Positions 33,889 through 44,637 of a stretch of DNA of 64,000 bases are shown one piece after another. Each line of letters opens with the position of its first letter. Within the stretch, counting starts at the first letter, position 1. The notes under the pieces were generated by a model that had not been told where the DNA came from, searched no databases, and saw only the letters and a program-made list of their open reading frames with translations. Source of the DNA: Knufia peltigerae (Eukaryota > Ascomycota > Eurotiomycetes > Chaetothyriales > Trichomeriaceae); contig JAPDRN010000004.1 in assembly GCA_030247855.1 (NCBI GenBank), positions 124,001 to 188,000 of the forward strand, written 5' to 3'. A program made the position numbers and the translations under genes.

Positions 33889-34891
33889 GGCTGTTGTTGT
33901 TCTCGCTATTTGTTTACCTCCAGGCCCTAGAGAGAAATAAAAGTCAGGGAACCATGGAAAAAGTGGTGGCCCTTCTAAAAGTACAAAACGAGCGGGTATT
34001 GACGCGAATGCCTCGAAAACACGAATAACAAGCTGTGGACAGTCGACGTCAGTTGCCTGCGGTTGAAGGCCATCACTTTTGGGATTGAATTCGGTACAAC
34101 CCAGTGATTTGCTATAGACGCCAAGATGACGCGAAACTAAGCCATTTTAGATTTCCTTCTCGTTGCGACGGCAACGCAGTTTTTCTCCAGCTTATCACCA
34201 TACCCAGCGTTTCTTCCGGATACAGTGAAGCAACATGCCATATCTGATTCGTCCTGAGTGTAGAATCTGGAAACACAACATATTCATCGCAACTATTTGA
34301 TGTTGGTACTTCTCATCGCAGTGTCCTAGATATCTAAAAACGCGCCGGCGAACGTGTGACACTGAGCAATTAGTGGACCATGGAAAAGCTCGAGTGTGCG
34401 AAGGAGGTTTCAGCCTTACCCTCACAAATATTGGAGGGATGATCTTTATCGACATGGCACTGCAAGCAACATGAAGGAGCTTGAACATCACAATCTGCAT
34501 GTAAGTATTCCAGAAGTGAGAAGTCACCTCAAGCACCAGCCTGTGCTTTGAACCCAGTTCACAGGTAAGCTGTTGGTCTGTGGCGCACGTGATTTCGCTT
34601 ATCCGCGGCAGGCTCGCAGTGACACTTCCGCCATTATCCTCCATCATCCCGCTTTCGGCACAGTCGAGCCCTCAGTGCCGCCTATCGTCACTGATGTTTG
34701 GACTCACGGGTCTCCAGTTACTCTCTTATCGTGATCCATGGCAGTGGACTGACGTTCCACTTGCATCCGTACATGACTGTTTGGATAAGGATATATAAGT
34801 GTTTTCTTCATTTATGCCCCATGTCCATGCCCATGCCTGCTGCCTGAGTCTTCGCCTCCACTGACCAAAGCATACCCTTTCTCTGCCGAGA
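33889..34891. promoter_or_regulatory. Divergent promoter region, kinesin / proline dehydrogenase
   Basis: 1.0 kb between two genes transcribed away from each other. The right part has a TATATAA at 34792-34798, about 95 bp before the proline dehydrogenase ATG, and three GATAAG/CTTATC sites at 34598-34603, 34735-34740 and 34784-34789. GATAAG is the core site of AreA-type nitrogen regulators, which control proline use in related fungi. No coding feature is recognised. Confidence 0.45.
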
Positions 34892-36397
34892 ATGGAACCA
34901 CGACTGGCTGCCAGATCAGCGCTGCCGAAACATTCGAGGCAATTCCTCCTGGGCGTGGTCGTGGCATCGCATATCCGGCCGAATCACTTCATCCGACTCC
35001 CTGCGCAGGTCAACACACCCCAGCAGATTCATCAGGATCGCAAGGCACATACTAGACGCAATGCCTCATCGGCCGCGCCTCACATCATCGAGACGGAGCA
35101 TGTAACGACCTCAGTGCCAGTCTCACGACCTTTGTCATGTCTTTCTCTGCCCACGCTGATCCGCTCTTACATTATCACCTCAGTGTCCTCAATCCCGCTC
35201 CTCCTTCGACCCTCCTTATCAGTAATGTCCTTCCTCGCACATACTAAGTCGCCTCTCTTCATGCCGGATCGGAATCCTCTCCTCCATTTTCTTCTCAAGA
35301 AAACATTCTATGCACAGTTCTGTGCTGGAGAGACCCCTACCGAGGTCAGAGCCACAATCGCAGACCTAAAACATACAGGTTACAGCGGCGTGATACTGGG
35401 GCATGCAAAAGAGGTTGTACTTACAAAGGAGGATTCTGAAGGGTTGGATGCGTCTCGAGACTCATCACAGCAAGCAGCTCTCAACGCAGATGAAATTGCG
35501 ACATGGAGAAGTAATACTGTTGCAACCGTGGACCTAGCCCAACCGGGCGATTTCGTTGCGCTCAAGTTTACTGGTGCGGGTCGTCAAGCCTTGCAACATC
35601 TCAAGGCTACCATAGCATGTTCTCCGGATTTTGAGCAGGCTGTCCATGAAATCTGCCAAAGCGCTCAACAGAAAGGTGTAAAGCTCCTCTTTGACGCTGA
35701 GCAGGCGTCCCTCCAGCAGGGTATTGACAATTGGACCATGTACTTCGCAAAAAGATACAACAAGAATCAAGCGTTGGTGTATGGCACTTACCAAGCATAT
35801 GCCCAACGCACTCCACGAATATTGGCGCGCCACCTCGAGTTAGCCAGGAACGAGGAGTTCGTCTTGGGCGTCAAGCTCGTCCGGGGAGCATATCTAGGTA
35901 GCGACCCACGAGAGCTCTTTTGGCCAACCATCGAGGAGACTCACAAGTGCTACAATGAGATCGCAAAGGCCATTCTGCAGAGACAGTATCAAGGCATGCT
36001 GCAACCCATTGCTGGTGGTTCGTCAGAATTCCCGCAAGCGAGCCTGGTACTAGCGACGCACAACGCCGAGTCTGTAAGACTAGCAGGGAAACTTCGTGAT
36101 GAACAGGCTCGGAATGGCGAGCCACAAATTGAACTTGCATACGGTCAGTTGATGGGGATGGCAGACAACGTGAGCTGCGAGGTGGTACAAACTGCAAGAA
36201 GCCGTTTAGAGTCTAGCGCCACCAACGTGGAAATCCCCCGGGCCTACAAGTATCTGGTATGGGGCAAATTGGGCGAATGCATGAAGTATCTCCTGCGTCG
36301 TGCCCATGAAAATCGAGATGCAGTCACCAGGACGGTCGAGGCGAGACGGGCATTGAGCCGAGAGTTGGGCAGCAGGATGGCGTTCTGGAGGACATGA
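34892..36397 (+). CDS. Proline dehydrogenase (mitochondrial)
   Basis: A single-exon protein of 501 residues that oxidises proline to pyrroline-5-carboxylate with FAD at the inner mitochondrial membrane. The core beta-alpha barrel is recognised from LFDAEQASLQQGID (substrate/flavin site), YGTYQAYAQRTPRIL, FVLGVKLVRGAYL, LATHNAESV, YGQLMGMADNVS and the C-terminal YLVWGKLGECMKYLLRRAHENRDA. The first 60-90 residues are basic and Ser/Arg-rich, fitting a mitochondrial presequence. LLKKTFYAQFCAGE is typical of fungal members. GATA sites and a TATA box upstream suggest nitrogen regulation (inference). Confidence 0.93.
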   Translation: MEPRLAARSALPKHSRQFLLGVVVASHIRPNHFIRLPAQVNTPQQIHQDRKAHTRRNASSAAPHIIETEHVTTSVPVSRPLSCLSLPTLIRSYIITSVSSIPLLLRPSLSVMSFLAHTKSPLFMPDRNPLLHFLLKKTFYAQFCAGETPTEVRATIADLKHTGYSGVILGHAKEVVLTKEDSEGLDASRDSSQQAALNADEIATWRSNTVATVDLAQPGDFVALKFTGAGRQALQHLKATIACSPDFEQAVHEICQSAQQKGVKLLFDAEQASLQQGIDNWTMYFAKRYNKNQALVYGTYQAYAQRTPRILARHLELARNEEFVLGVKLVRGAYLGSDPRELFWPTIEETHKCYNEIAKAILQRQYQGMLQPIAGGSSEFPQASLVLATHNAESVRLAGKLRDEQARNGEPQIELAYGQLMGMADNVSCEVVQTARSRLESSATNVEIPRAYKYLVWGKLGECMKYLLRRAHENRDAVTRTVEARRALSRELGSRMAFWRT

Positions 36398-36875
36398 TGA
36401 TTGGCAGAGGGAAATGTGGATTGCTACTGAGCATGAGGGCACTATTGATTCGAGGTTATTGAGGCGATTTATTGATGCAAATGTGAGGCGCCTTTCACGG
36501 TGGTTTGGGAGTTGAATTCTTCTGTTGGCGTGGCTGGCTTGATTTGCAGCGGAAAGAGCATCAGATGTGCGAGCACCTCAACATAGAAAAGGGGATTAAT
36601 CTTCTTGTTTCCATTGTGACTGTTTATCTCGAGAGCAAACATTTTTGCGTCGATATCCTCAGCAATTACTGATCCTCCCAGTCCCATATCCCCATCTCCT
36701 CCTAAGGCAAGGAACAGACCCGGGTAGCTGCTGCCTGGATCCCTGCATTCTCAGGCAGGCTGGTTCAGTTCACTCAGTTCACCTTGGGCCAGATTTTCTT
36801 TGTTCACCAAAATCATTCACTTTCACCGATACGCCTTCACTACATTTGTTGACGCTGCCTTCTTCTGCCTCCGAT
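36398..36875. other. Intergenic, 478 bp
   Basis: Terminator of the proline dehydrogenase gene and promoter of the next gene. No feature is recognised. Confidence 0.5.
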
Positions 36876-38290
36876 ATGGCTACAAGGCGCGCACCTTACT
36901 CTCCCCCGTGTTCACCACGACGCACCTTGAGCAATATCTCAACCGACGTTACCAACACACCGTCTCTCGTCTATAGCGACTGCAGCAGCCCTGCCTCTGA
37001 GGTTGGTTTTCCGTCCAGGGTATGCCCACCCTGTTCTCGCTAATTCAGGCATCAATGCAGGACATGATGGCGATTGAGAACGACTCTAATCATGTCAGTG
37101 GAGTCATGGCTGAGGCCCTGAGCCATCTCAATAGGGTGGTGGAGCATGTATGTCGTGTCTCTCACGTCTATACGACATGTTGGGGCTAATCAGGAGCAAG
37201 CTTCGAGGCGAGGATGAAAACGAGGCAGCGAATGAGATCGCGAGAGATGTCCATTCAATGCTGGACACGTTCAACCATGTCACCGCCCCTTGGGACCAAG
37301 AGCAGTTCCTGATGAAACCCGTCCCTGCATCCGACCCTGCAGTCAGCATTCGCCCCCCTCCTCCTGGCACCAGATCTACCTGGGCTGCCGTCGCCGCCAC
37401 CGACATACCGAGAAACAACCGTCTAGTGAAATTCCGGCCCTCTGATGGTTTAAAGCGACAGGTCAATAAAGAAGAGTTGCCAAAAGATGAAGATTATCGT
37501 TGTGTCTGGATCTATGGCTGGAGCAAGAACAGACCGTTGAAGGACGCCACCCAACGTGTCAGTTATGGAGCAATCTTTTCCATGGTATATGTGGAACAGC
37601 ACAACGCTACTTGCGTCATCTTCCAATATGCGAGCTCGGCCATAGCCCTCGTGGACGAGGATTCATATGCTCGACGTGACCATGGAGAAGGCTTGTTCGG
37701 ACCAGGTACCGAGATCAAGATGGGAGAGGCATATCCAGAAAACGATGAGCTCCAGCGCATGTCGGCTCCTATCAATGAGCGTCGCCGCCTAACCTTTGCT
37801 CGCCAACAACTCTTCACCAATGGCATGAATCAAGTACGATTCATGAAAGACTTGAGTGATATTGTTGGAGAACACAACATAGAGTTGGTTTGGCTATTCA
37901 ATACTGGAAATGGTAGGCTTCCCCCTGGTTGCTTACGCTCCATCTAATCGAGGATTAGCCACGGTTGTCTTTGCTGCAACTGCGATTGCACGAATTATCC
38001 GTGACGAATTTATCAAGCGTTCACGAAAGCCTGGTCCGTACCAGGAAGTACAGATTGGGTTCAGTCATGACCCGTGCGAACGCCCCTTGAACCTCATCAC
38101 CCAGATCCCTTGTCCTGGAGACGGTTATCCTGGAAAAGGTCGCGATCGACGGGACAGCGCAGTGTCGGCTTCGAACATTCGCTCATACAATCCGACTGCA
38201 CCTAAGTTCACACCAGGAAATGTTATTGTGAATCGAGGCAAGAAGGGAACTGATGCTGATGGTTGGCAGACTGTTCACAGAAAACGCTAA
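36876..38290 (+). CDS. Uncharacterised protein with a degenerate RRM-like fold
   Basis: Four exons, 36876-37001, 37061-37147, 37201-37912 and 37959-38290, give 418 residues, and all junctions restore frame. Introns are 59, 53 and 46 nt, each with a CTAAT branch site 10-12 nt before the acceptor. I do not recognise a named family. Residues 1-42 are Ser/Pro-rich. Residues about 70-110 are helical. The block CVWIYGWSKNRPLKDATQRV...IFSMVYVEQHNATCVIFQYASSAIALVDED alternates strands and helices as in an RNA-recognition motif, but lacks the RNP aromatic consensus. A second strand-helix block is NATVVFAATAIARIIRDEF. The C-terminal end GNVIVNRGKKGTDADGWQTVHRKR is basic. RNA binding is inference only. 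The exact second-exon start (37049 or 37061) is not certain. Confidence 0.75.
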
Positions 38291-39514
38291 GGCCATGCTG
38301 CAAGCTGGTCTAGTTTCTCCTCGTATCGAATCAACCGATAGGACGAATGTGAGTATAGGACGGACATGGAGAGAATTCTCTTCCGACACGAAAAGTGGGT
38401 ACAGTCAAGGCTTTGAACATCGATGGGTTACAAAGCAAGAGTCGAGACGTGGGCAAAACTTGAGCACGCGAGAAGGATGAATATCGAATGGCAGAAAGAA
38501 GAGCCGGTCTTTGTATGTACAACTTAGACAAATGAACCAGTCACATCATTGCCTTTGGCAGCAATATGCCAGGTTACGCCAATTCCGAATTCAAATTCTT
38601 CCGTATTGAAACATGAGAGTAGTCTTGAACCTTGAGGTAAGAGTGGTTTCTTTGTCTAGAGCTGTCACATATTGATCTGAGACCTCAAGGGCATTTCGGA
38701 GCAAATGTTTCAGAAACGGCTTTTTCTCCTTGTTATGTAGAAATTCGGGGACATCAGGCACAGGTATCAGGCTCGATCATGCCATCTTTGCACAATTGTC
38801 GACGCTGCATACTCCGTAGCTGAGGAAGAAATGATTTGTTGAATCGGGGCATGAGGTAGGCGAGGTTTCCAAGACGTTAGCGACGGGCAGCTATAAAAAT
38901 CAGTCAAAAATACTTGGCTATTGTGGAGTAGAAGGACAATCGCCATGCCGAAGGCACGCTTATTCTTTGTTATCGTTGTTGTTGTTCTTCCCACAAGTAT
39001 CTACATGCCATTCCACTCGAAAAGCACAGTCACCAAAATTCTCGACAATCTTGACCACGTGTTGCGCCGTTTCCAGTGCGATGATCCGGTCAACGGCAAA
39101 ATGGGACGACCACCAACATGCCCAAGCATTACCATGCCAAACAACATATCACCATCAGTAGGTGTTTGAGCTCTAGAGTATGTTCTCACAAGGGTAGGAT
39201 CTAGGATCTAGAGTCTAAGCCACACGAAGCTTTCTTCCCATGCACAATCTTTGATTGCTTTCTTCTCTGCTTCAGAATCATGCAACGGTCTGAGCCTTTG
39301 AAAGATGTGTGCACCTCGTTCGAAGCATTTACTTTCCGCGCGGACGTCATGCGCCTGGCTCTGGGGAAAGATTTTCGGAAAGACGCAGAAGCAGATTGCT
39401 ACGGCGCCAGTCATTCACAGTGACTCACCTTTCAAGGCGGCGAGCTGCAGAGCGCGTTTTTCGTTCCATCGGTAACAAGTCAACCATTTTTGTACAACGG
39501 CAAAAAAAAGAAGA
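38291..39514. other. Intergenic, 1.2 kb
   Basis: Between the RRM-like gene and the tRNA-Gly gene. Short frames only. A small direct repeat (GGATCTAGGATCTAGAG) occurs near 39205. The A run at 39502-39509 is the probable RNA polymerase III terminator of the minus-strand tRNA. Confidence 0.45.
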
Positions 39515-39617
39515 TGCTGATGCCGGGGTTTGAACCCAGGTCTTCCCCTATTTCCACGTGAAGCGAGGTGTCTTTGTTGTGGGAAAGGGATATGCTATAC
39601 CACTGCACTACATCAGC
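39515..39617 (-). tRNA. tRNA-Gly (anticodon CCC) with an intron
   Basis: Read on the minus strand, the 7-bp acceptor stem GCTGATG/CATCAGC, D arm GTGC/GCAT with loop AGTGGTATA, and T arm CTGGG-TTCAAAC-CCCGG all pair. The anticodon stem TCCCT pairs with GGGGA and the loop starts TTCCCA, giving anticodon CCC (reads GGG, Gly). About 30 nt between position 37 and the 3' half of the stem is a canonical-position intron. The discriminator base is A at 39515. Eight T residues follow directly downstream (plus-strand A run 39502-39509), as expected for polymerase III termination. Confidence 0.88.
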
Positions 39618-40046
39618 GAAATGCCATGTCTTGACGAGTGAACGACAGCAAAATGTCCGGTGTTTAACTATTTCAGTTAATTGATGGAGCAGGATGCAAG
39701 GCTCATATTGACAAGGCTGTCCAGTGTATCGAAGGTGAGATTGATAAATGGCAACATCGTCGAAATCATTCTGTCAGCCTCAGTGGACTGCTTGATTTGA
39801 CCCAGGGTGATTTTATCTCTAGAGGCTGTTCGCAGAATGAGTCAAACATGTTAAAATGGCTGCCAGTCCAGTTCCTACGCTTCTCGAGCCATATATGCCC
39901 CTAACTCCCGAACCCACTTGAGATGCCTCTGTTGTATTACTTCCACGGTTCAGGTGCCACATATGCTCAAGTTCAGAGAGAGGGACGCTCTGAGCTACGA
40001 CATTAAGCTAGTACTGTGTGTGATGAACCACCAAAAAAACATCGGC
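39618..40046. other. Intergenic, 429 bp
   Basis: Between two tRNA-type elements. The A run at 40033-40039 may be the polymerase III terminator of the right-hand element. Nothing else is recognised. Confidence 0.5.
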
Positions 40047-40202
40047 TGGCGGCATCCAGATTTGAACCGGAATCTCCCTCACGAAAGTGGAAGCGCACAC
40101 AATCCAGTCCGGACTTGACATCCTGGCGTAAGACCAGGAGCATGTCGGGTATCTGAAGGGGTTCCTCAAGCTGAAGGTATGCTCCCATTGCACCATGCCA
40201 CC
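40047..40202 (-). tRNA. tRNA-like element, possibly a pseudogene or long-intron tRNA
   Basis: On the minus strand, a 5' GGTGGCA can pair over 7 bp (one G-T) with TGCCGCC 148 nt downstream. It has a good A box (TGGTGCAATGGG), D arm GTGC/GCAT, T arm TCCGG-TTCAAAT-CTGGA with B box GGTTCAAATCT, discriminator A, and seven T residues 8 nt past the end. A five-pair anticodon stem CCTTC/GAGGG is possible, with an insert of about 80 nt. However, the loop has G rather than T at position 33, and the anticodon cannot be assigned with confidence. A decayed tRNA is the simplest reading, and an active gene with a long intron is the alternative. Confidence 0.4.
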
Positions 40203-41662
40203 TCACAACAAAGTGGGCGCTTTGGCTTAAAATCCGGGGTAAGGGGCATATGGGGGAAAGAACAGGAATTGAGGTGAATAGAGATACGCCGACAGTCAAT
40301 GGGTGAGAAAGAAACTTGGTGGTGAAGAGAGTGACTGCTCGCCTGACTAGAGCATCACTTCAACAGGACAGACAAAGAAAACTTGCGTCACGGCCACGCA
40401 AGGAGCAAGCAGAAGTCCAGAGAGACATCATGGATGTTGGGCCAGCTGCGACAAGAATATCGCTCTTTGGATGGGCTGAGGATGGTTTTGAAGCGGATCC
40501 GACATGTCTGAAATGTATGTGAAACCACGATATCCAGGAGTGACCAACACTACCTTCAATAGAGGAGTAGTAGGTGTGTATATGAGGAAAACTACGGCCG
40601 GTCAAAATCCGAGCTATACACGAGGCAAGCCGAAAATGATCTGGTCACAAAGAGGTCTTCATTTCTCAGGGACCAGAGGGAATCGCTCAACTTTGCAGAT
40701 CTCCGCACATCCCGATCATCCTGCCTTGCAAGTCGCTCGTACGAATTTCAGGGGCGGTGGCAACAAGAACATTGAGTTGTCGAAGTTATTGAGAGATTTC
40801 CCATTCAACTTTCGCTTTCGGGGTCTGTGACTGCATTGATCCTGGTACATTCCATCCAGGCGTACATGGACTGAGGAAAACCGTTCCCGAGGCGTAGTCT
40901 CCGTCCTGATCATCATGTCGCTGAGCAGAATAACAGAATTGAATCTGCGAGGCAGGTGTCTTTGCACCCTCCTTGAATGGCGAGAGCGAGGATTTCATTC
41001 GTGGACCATCCCCTGGCACTAGGATTTGACAGAAACCTTGTGAAGATGTTGGATACAGTAGCATTTCGCCTGTCGTGGCTTGGATCCCCTGATGTGCTGA
41101 CGGTGGAACCGTGTCCGAGAGATCGGATCAGACATGTGAATTCTTTGACTAAGTAATGACTTAGCAGCGCGGAAAAGCACTCCCTACTGTCCTCGCCAAT
41201 AATCTCCCACCATCAACTGGACTTAGTGAGTCTCATTGAGCCTATCTGGAGGCCGCCCTACAAGTAGGAGTCTTAGCGAAGCCTAAAGATCCTAGTGGAT
41301 TTTAGTGGCATCCCACTTCGCTGCCTCACCGAGATCCAACCCTGATGTTTGGCTCTCTGGGCCATTCCTAGAGAGTCCATCCCAGCCGCATCAGGCATTA
41401 GTTTCGTCAGCTGGCGCCAGAGAATTTGGCTGGTCAAGACCGGTCGAAACCCCCGCAAAGCCTGTGTCTCGCCAACCCTGGCCACCTCGAAGTCCGGGGT
41501 TTTGGTGATCGACCTTAAACCGGCGGCTGCGCTTCGTTGGTCGTCATGCCCGCAGACTTTCACATCATGACCTTGAAGACATCTTCATTTCTGCCCCATT
41601 CTATTACAATAATATGAACCTGGGCACTCGATAGCATCCAGCCTAGTCGACTCTTCGGTTAC
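40203..41662. other. Intergenic, 1.46 kb
   Basis: Upstream of the bZIP gene. Frames of up to 125 codons occur on both strands but overlap each other and show no protein character or splice partners. No repeat is recognised. Confidence 0.4.
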
Positions 41663-43366
41663 ATGAGCATTATGACGACCAAAATTGTACCCACGCCCAT
41701 CAGTCAGCGGCCTGCCTCCAACGACTCCGCCGAATCGAGCGAGAAACTCGTCTCCTCTCGACGGCTCAAGAAACGAGAGATTGACCGGCGGTGCCAACGG
41801 CAAGCCCGTGAACGTACCAAATCTCGAATAGCTCACCTGGAAGGCCTCGTCGAAGAGTTTCGCCGTCAAGATGCCACCGGACAAGTAGCGCTTCTGATGA
41901 AGCAGTTGCAAGAGGTGGAAGCTGATCGGAGCTTGATGGCAAAAACATTGAAAGACATTCAAAAGGCACTCGACCTACGCAAATCCTCAGCATCACACGA
42001 GGAACACATATTCCTAGACGAAGATGATGAACCGAAACCGAACATGATGTCCTTATCCGATGATACCCCACTAAACCTCAAGACCGAGCCGGAGGAAGAT
42101 AGACAAGTGTCTACTGTCTGCAGTTTCGACAGAACCAACTTCACTCCTTCTCCATTCAGCAATGGCAAGCCACAAGACACCCTCCTTGCACGGCCCATCG
42201 TGCAACTGAGCTGCGACGTCCCTCGTCCGAAGAATCAGGCAATGGTACAATGTAAGAGCAGTGAAAGTGATGTTCCACAGCTCCCACAGTGGACAGATCA
42301 TTGGGCAAAGCCGAGAAAGTCATGTACATGCCATACATTCTCGAAGCATGTGCCCGGACAACCCGTCGCCTGGCGTGGGAACTACTGGGTGTATGCCAAC
42401 CAGGTGTTGAGTCAGCGATTCGCCTGGCCCAAGGACATAACGCCGGCATCTGATGATGTGACCGACGATGTGCCCATTCGTGCTCTGTTAGAAGGATGGG
42501 ATGCTGTTGCCAAACGAGGCCCATTGCACCCTTCGTGGCAGATCCTCCGGCAGATCGACGAGAATTTGTTCTGTACATGTTCAAAGACCGAACGACTGGC
42601 CTGCATGAGGGCGATGCATGCACTCATTCAGTTTCACACCCAGTCCAACTCGCGCTTTTTCCAGCGCTTACCTCCGTGGTACATGCGTCGTCCTTCGCAA
42701 TCAATCGCGCATTCCTACGCAATCGACTACTACGCCTGGCCTGGGCTCCGCGAGCGTTTCATCTTCGGTGAGCATAACTATTGTGGGAACGAATTTTGGC
42801 ATCTGTTCTGCAAGAGCCTGCGTATACTGTGGCCGTACGAATTCCGAGACTGCTACACGCACGAGGTGGAAACTGGGTTGTACAAGATCAATCCCACGTT
42901 TGACCAAAGATTGTCTGATATCAAATGTTGGACAATGGGGCCCGATATCTTTCAGCGATACCCAGAACTTTACAGTGATATGCCTTCATTCAACCAGATT
43001 CCGCAGAAAATGTCAACTCGAGTGTCAACGCAAGAGAACAACTCCATTGCCAGGCCTAGATCACCCAGGGCCGCAACATCATCGCCCAACGAGCAAGAAG
43101 AAGTCATCAAGCTTCCACCTGCATCAGCCCACTACGTACCTATGCAGCATAATTATATGCATGTGCAGCAATCACATACACAGGCGTACCTTCAGGACGG
43201 ACAAAATGGTGATCACTCGAATTCGAATCCGCACGCATATAATCTGTCCGAGATCACGCCCATGATGGCCCTAGACGCATTTGCGTACGGTGCCATTAGT
43301 GAGGTCGACTTCGCCACCGTCTATCATTCAGAAGCGATGGAGGGATACCCTAATATGAACTTCTAA
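41663..43366 (+). CDS. bZIP transcription factor with DUF3425-type C-terminal domain
   Basis: A single-exon protein of 567 residues. The basic region (about 33-53, RRLKKREIDRRCQRQARERTKSRI) runs directly into a short leucine-zipper-like helix (IAHLEGLVEEF...ALLMKQLQEVEADRSLM). The usual invariant Asn of the basic region is Asp/Arg here, as is common in this fungal subgroup. The C-terminal part (residues about 270-430) has the tryptophan-rich DUF3425 character: HPSWQILRQIDENLF, RLPPWYMRRPSQSIAHSYAIDYYAWPGLRERFIF and FWHLFCKSLRILWPYEF. The tail is Gln/Asn/His-rich. It is a nuclear regulator of unknown targets. Related genes often respond to stress or control metabolism. Confidence 0.88.
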   Translation: MSIMTTKIVPTPISQRPASNDSAESSEKLVSSRRLKKREIDRRCQRQARERTKSRIAHLEGLVEEFRRQDATGQVALLMKQLQEVEADRSLMAKTLKDIQKALDLRKSSASHEEHIFLDEDDEPKPNMMSLSDDTPLNLKTEPEEDRQVSTVCSFDRTNFTPSPFSNGKPQDTLLARPIVQLSCDVPRPKNQAMVQCKSSESDVPQLPQWTDHWAKPRKSCTCHTFSKHVPGQPVAWRGNYWVYANQVLSQRFAWPKDITPASDDVTDDVPIRALLEGWDAVAKRGPLHPSWQILRQIDENLFCTCSKTERLACMRAMHALIQFHTQSNSRFFQRLPPWYMRRPSQSIAHSYAIDYYAWPGLRERFIFGEHNYCGNEFWHLFCKSLRILWPYEFRDCYTHEVETGLYKINPTFDQRLSDIKCWTMGPDIFQRYPELYSDMPSFNQIPQKMSTRVSTQENNSIARPRSPRAATSSPNEQEEVIKLPPASAHYVPMQHNYMHVQQSHTQAYLQDGQNGDHSNSNPHAYNLSEITPMMALDAFAYGAISEVDFATVYHSEAMEGYPNMNF

Positions 43367-44637
43367 TTCGAGAGTATCGAAAATCTACATGAAAGTCGGC
43401 CGACTCGAAGCGATTTTACAAGCAGCGCAACAGTTCATATTTTTCCAGTCTCAGATGATTAGCCTGCGTGGTTTCCTACTCTTCCTGGGCTCGGCAAGCA
43501 CGATGACGTTTTGTAAGGGTAGTCTTTTGATATGGGATATTCTGCTGCGATTTTTTTCCGCCCGGACGTATCCGAACGAGCACAAGTTGTTTTGATCACT
43601 CAATATGTTGTGAGATCTGGGTAAGTCTGTGCTGATTATTGCCTGTTGAAATCTCCTCTAACTGTTTATTTGACCTGCTAACACTCCGCAGTGCTCCTTA
43701 TGTGCCGCATGTACAGATTCTGCTTATGCAACATATGCAACACGAATATACTGTACATATTTCACCAATCTACCACCCTCTCCCACCCGACGATTACCTT
43801 CGGGGCAATCAAGCCATAGGTTTTGTGCTTATTCCAACACCTTCACTCGTAGAAGGGGGAGGTGGTCATTGATCAGGAACACTTTATCTGCCGTGATTCA
43901 GATGACACGTCTGAGGACAGGCCCATACATCATCTAGAGCATGCAACGGATGTTTGTTGGGTTCGGCAAAAATTCAACAGTGGTGCCTATGAGGAATAAT
44001 GGCAGAGCGGGACGTCAATAAAGTAGACATTACATGGTGAACACATTCCTGACTTACAATTATTCGCAAGCTGGTGTTTCAAAGCTATCAACGTCTGTTA
44101 TTCAGAGAAAGATATGTTCCAGGATGGCATCACCACGAGCACCACCTGTGTTGATTGCTGGGGGCCAATGTCATTTGCCCCATTTCTTGCGCAAAACTAT
44201 TGCTGATGGTGTGGTGTCGCGCAAATTGACCCTGAACTGCCATATCAAAGAGAGAGTCATTAATAGCAAACTACAGAAAAGATTGTGTCTCTACGTTTTC
44301 CATGTATGTAGTTGAATGCGACGTACACGTTTGTTTGATCTCTTGTGAGTATGAACAAATTTGTTCGTTTGCCAACTTTGTGATATTCGTTCTTGAATGC
44401 AAACAGATATTGAACGATTGTTTTGTTTGCACGCCGAAGGGGTGTTCAAACAGAAGGGTCAGACTTGGGGGATATATCAAGTAGATTTGAAGAACGATAA
44501 GCCGGCCACTTTCTTTGATGAAGAGTCGTTCAACGGCCATTGAAGATACAACCAAACGCGCGGTCGTTACATCCTTTGACGAATTTGTCCACAGCAGGAC
44601 ATCGGTACACACTCTCACCTTCCGAAAGAGCAAAAAC
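43367..44637. other. Intergenic, 1.27 kb
   Basis: AT-rich spacer between the bZIP gene and the small membrane-protein gene. Only short frames are present. A 40-codon in-frame upstream extension of the next gene begins at 44518. Confidence 0.45.

Noticed and set aside
37020..37048. 29-nt intron in the RRM-like gene
   Set aside because: Too short to splice. The donor at 37002 with acceptor at 37060 gives 59 nt and a proper branch site.
41305..41570. Overlapping open frames on both strands
   Set aside because: They overlap each other in a promoter region and have no domain signal.
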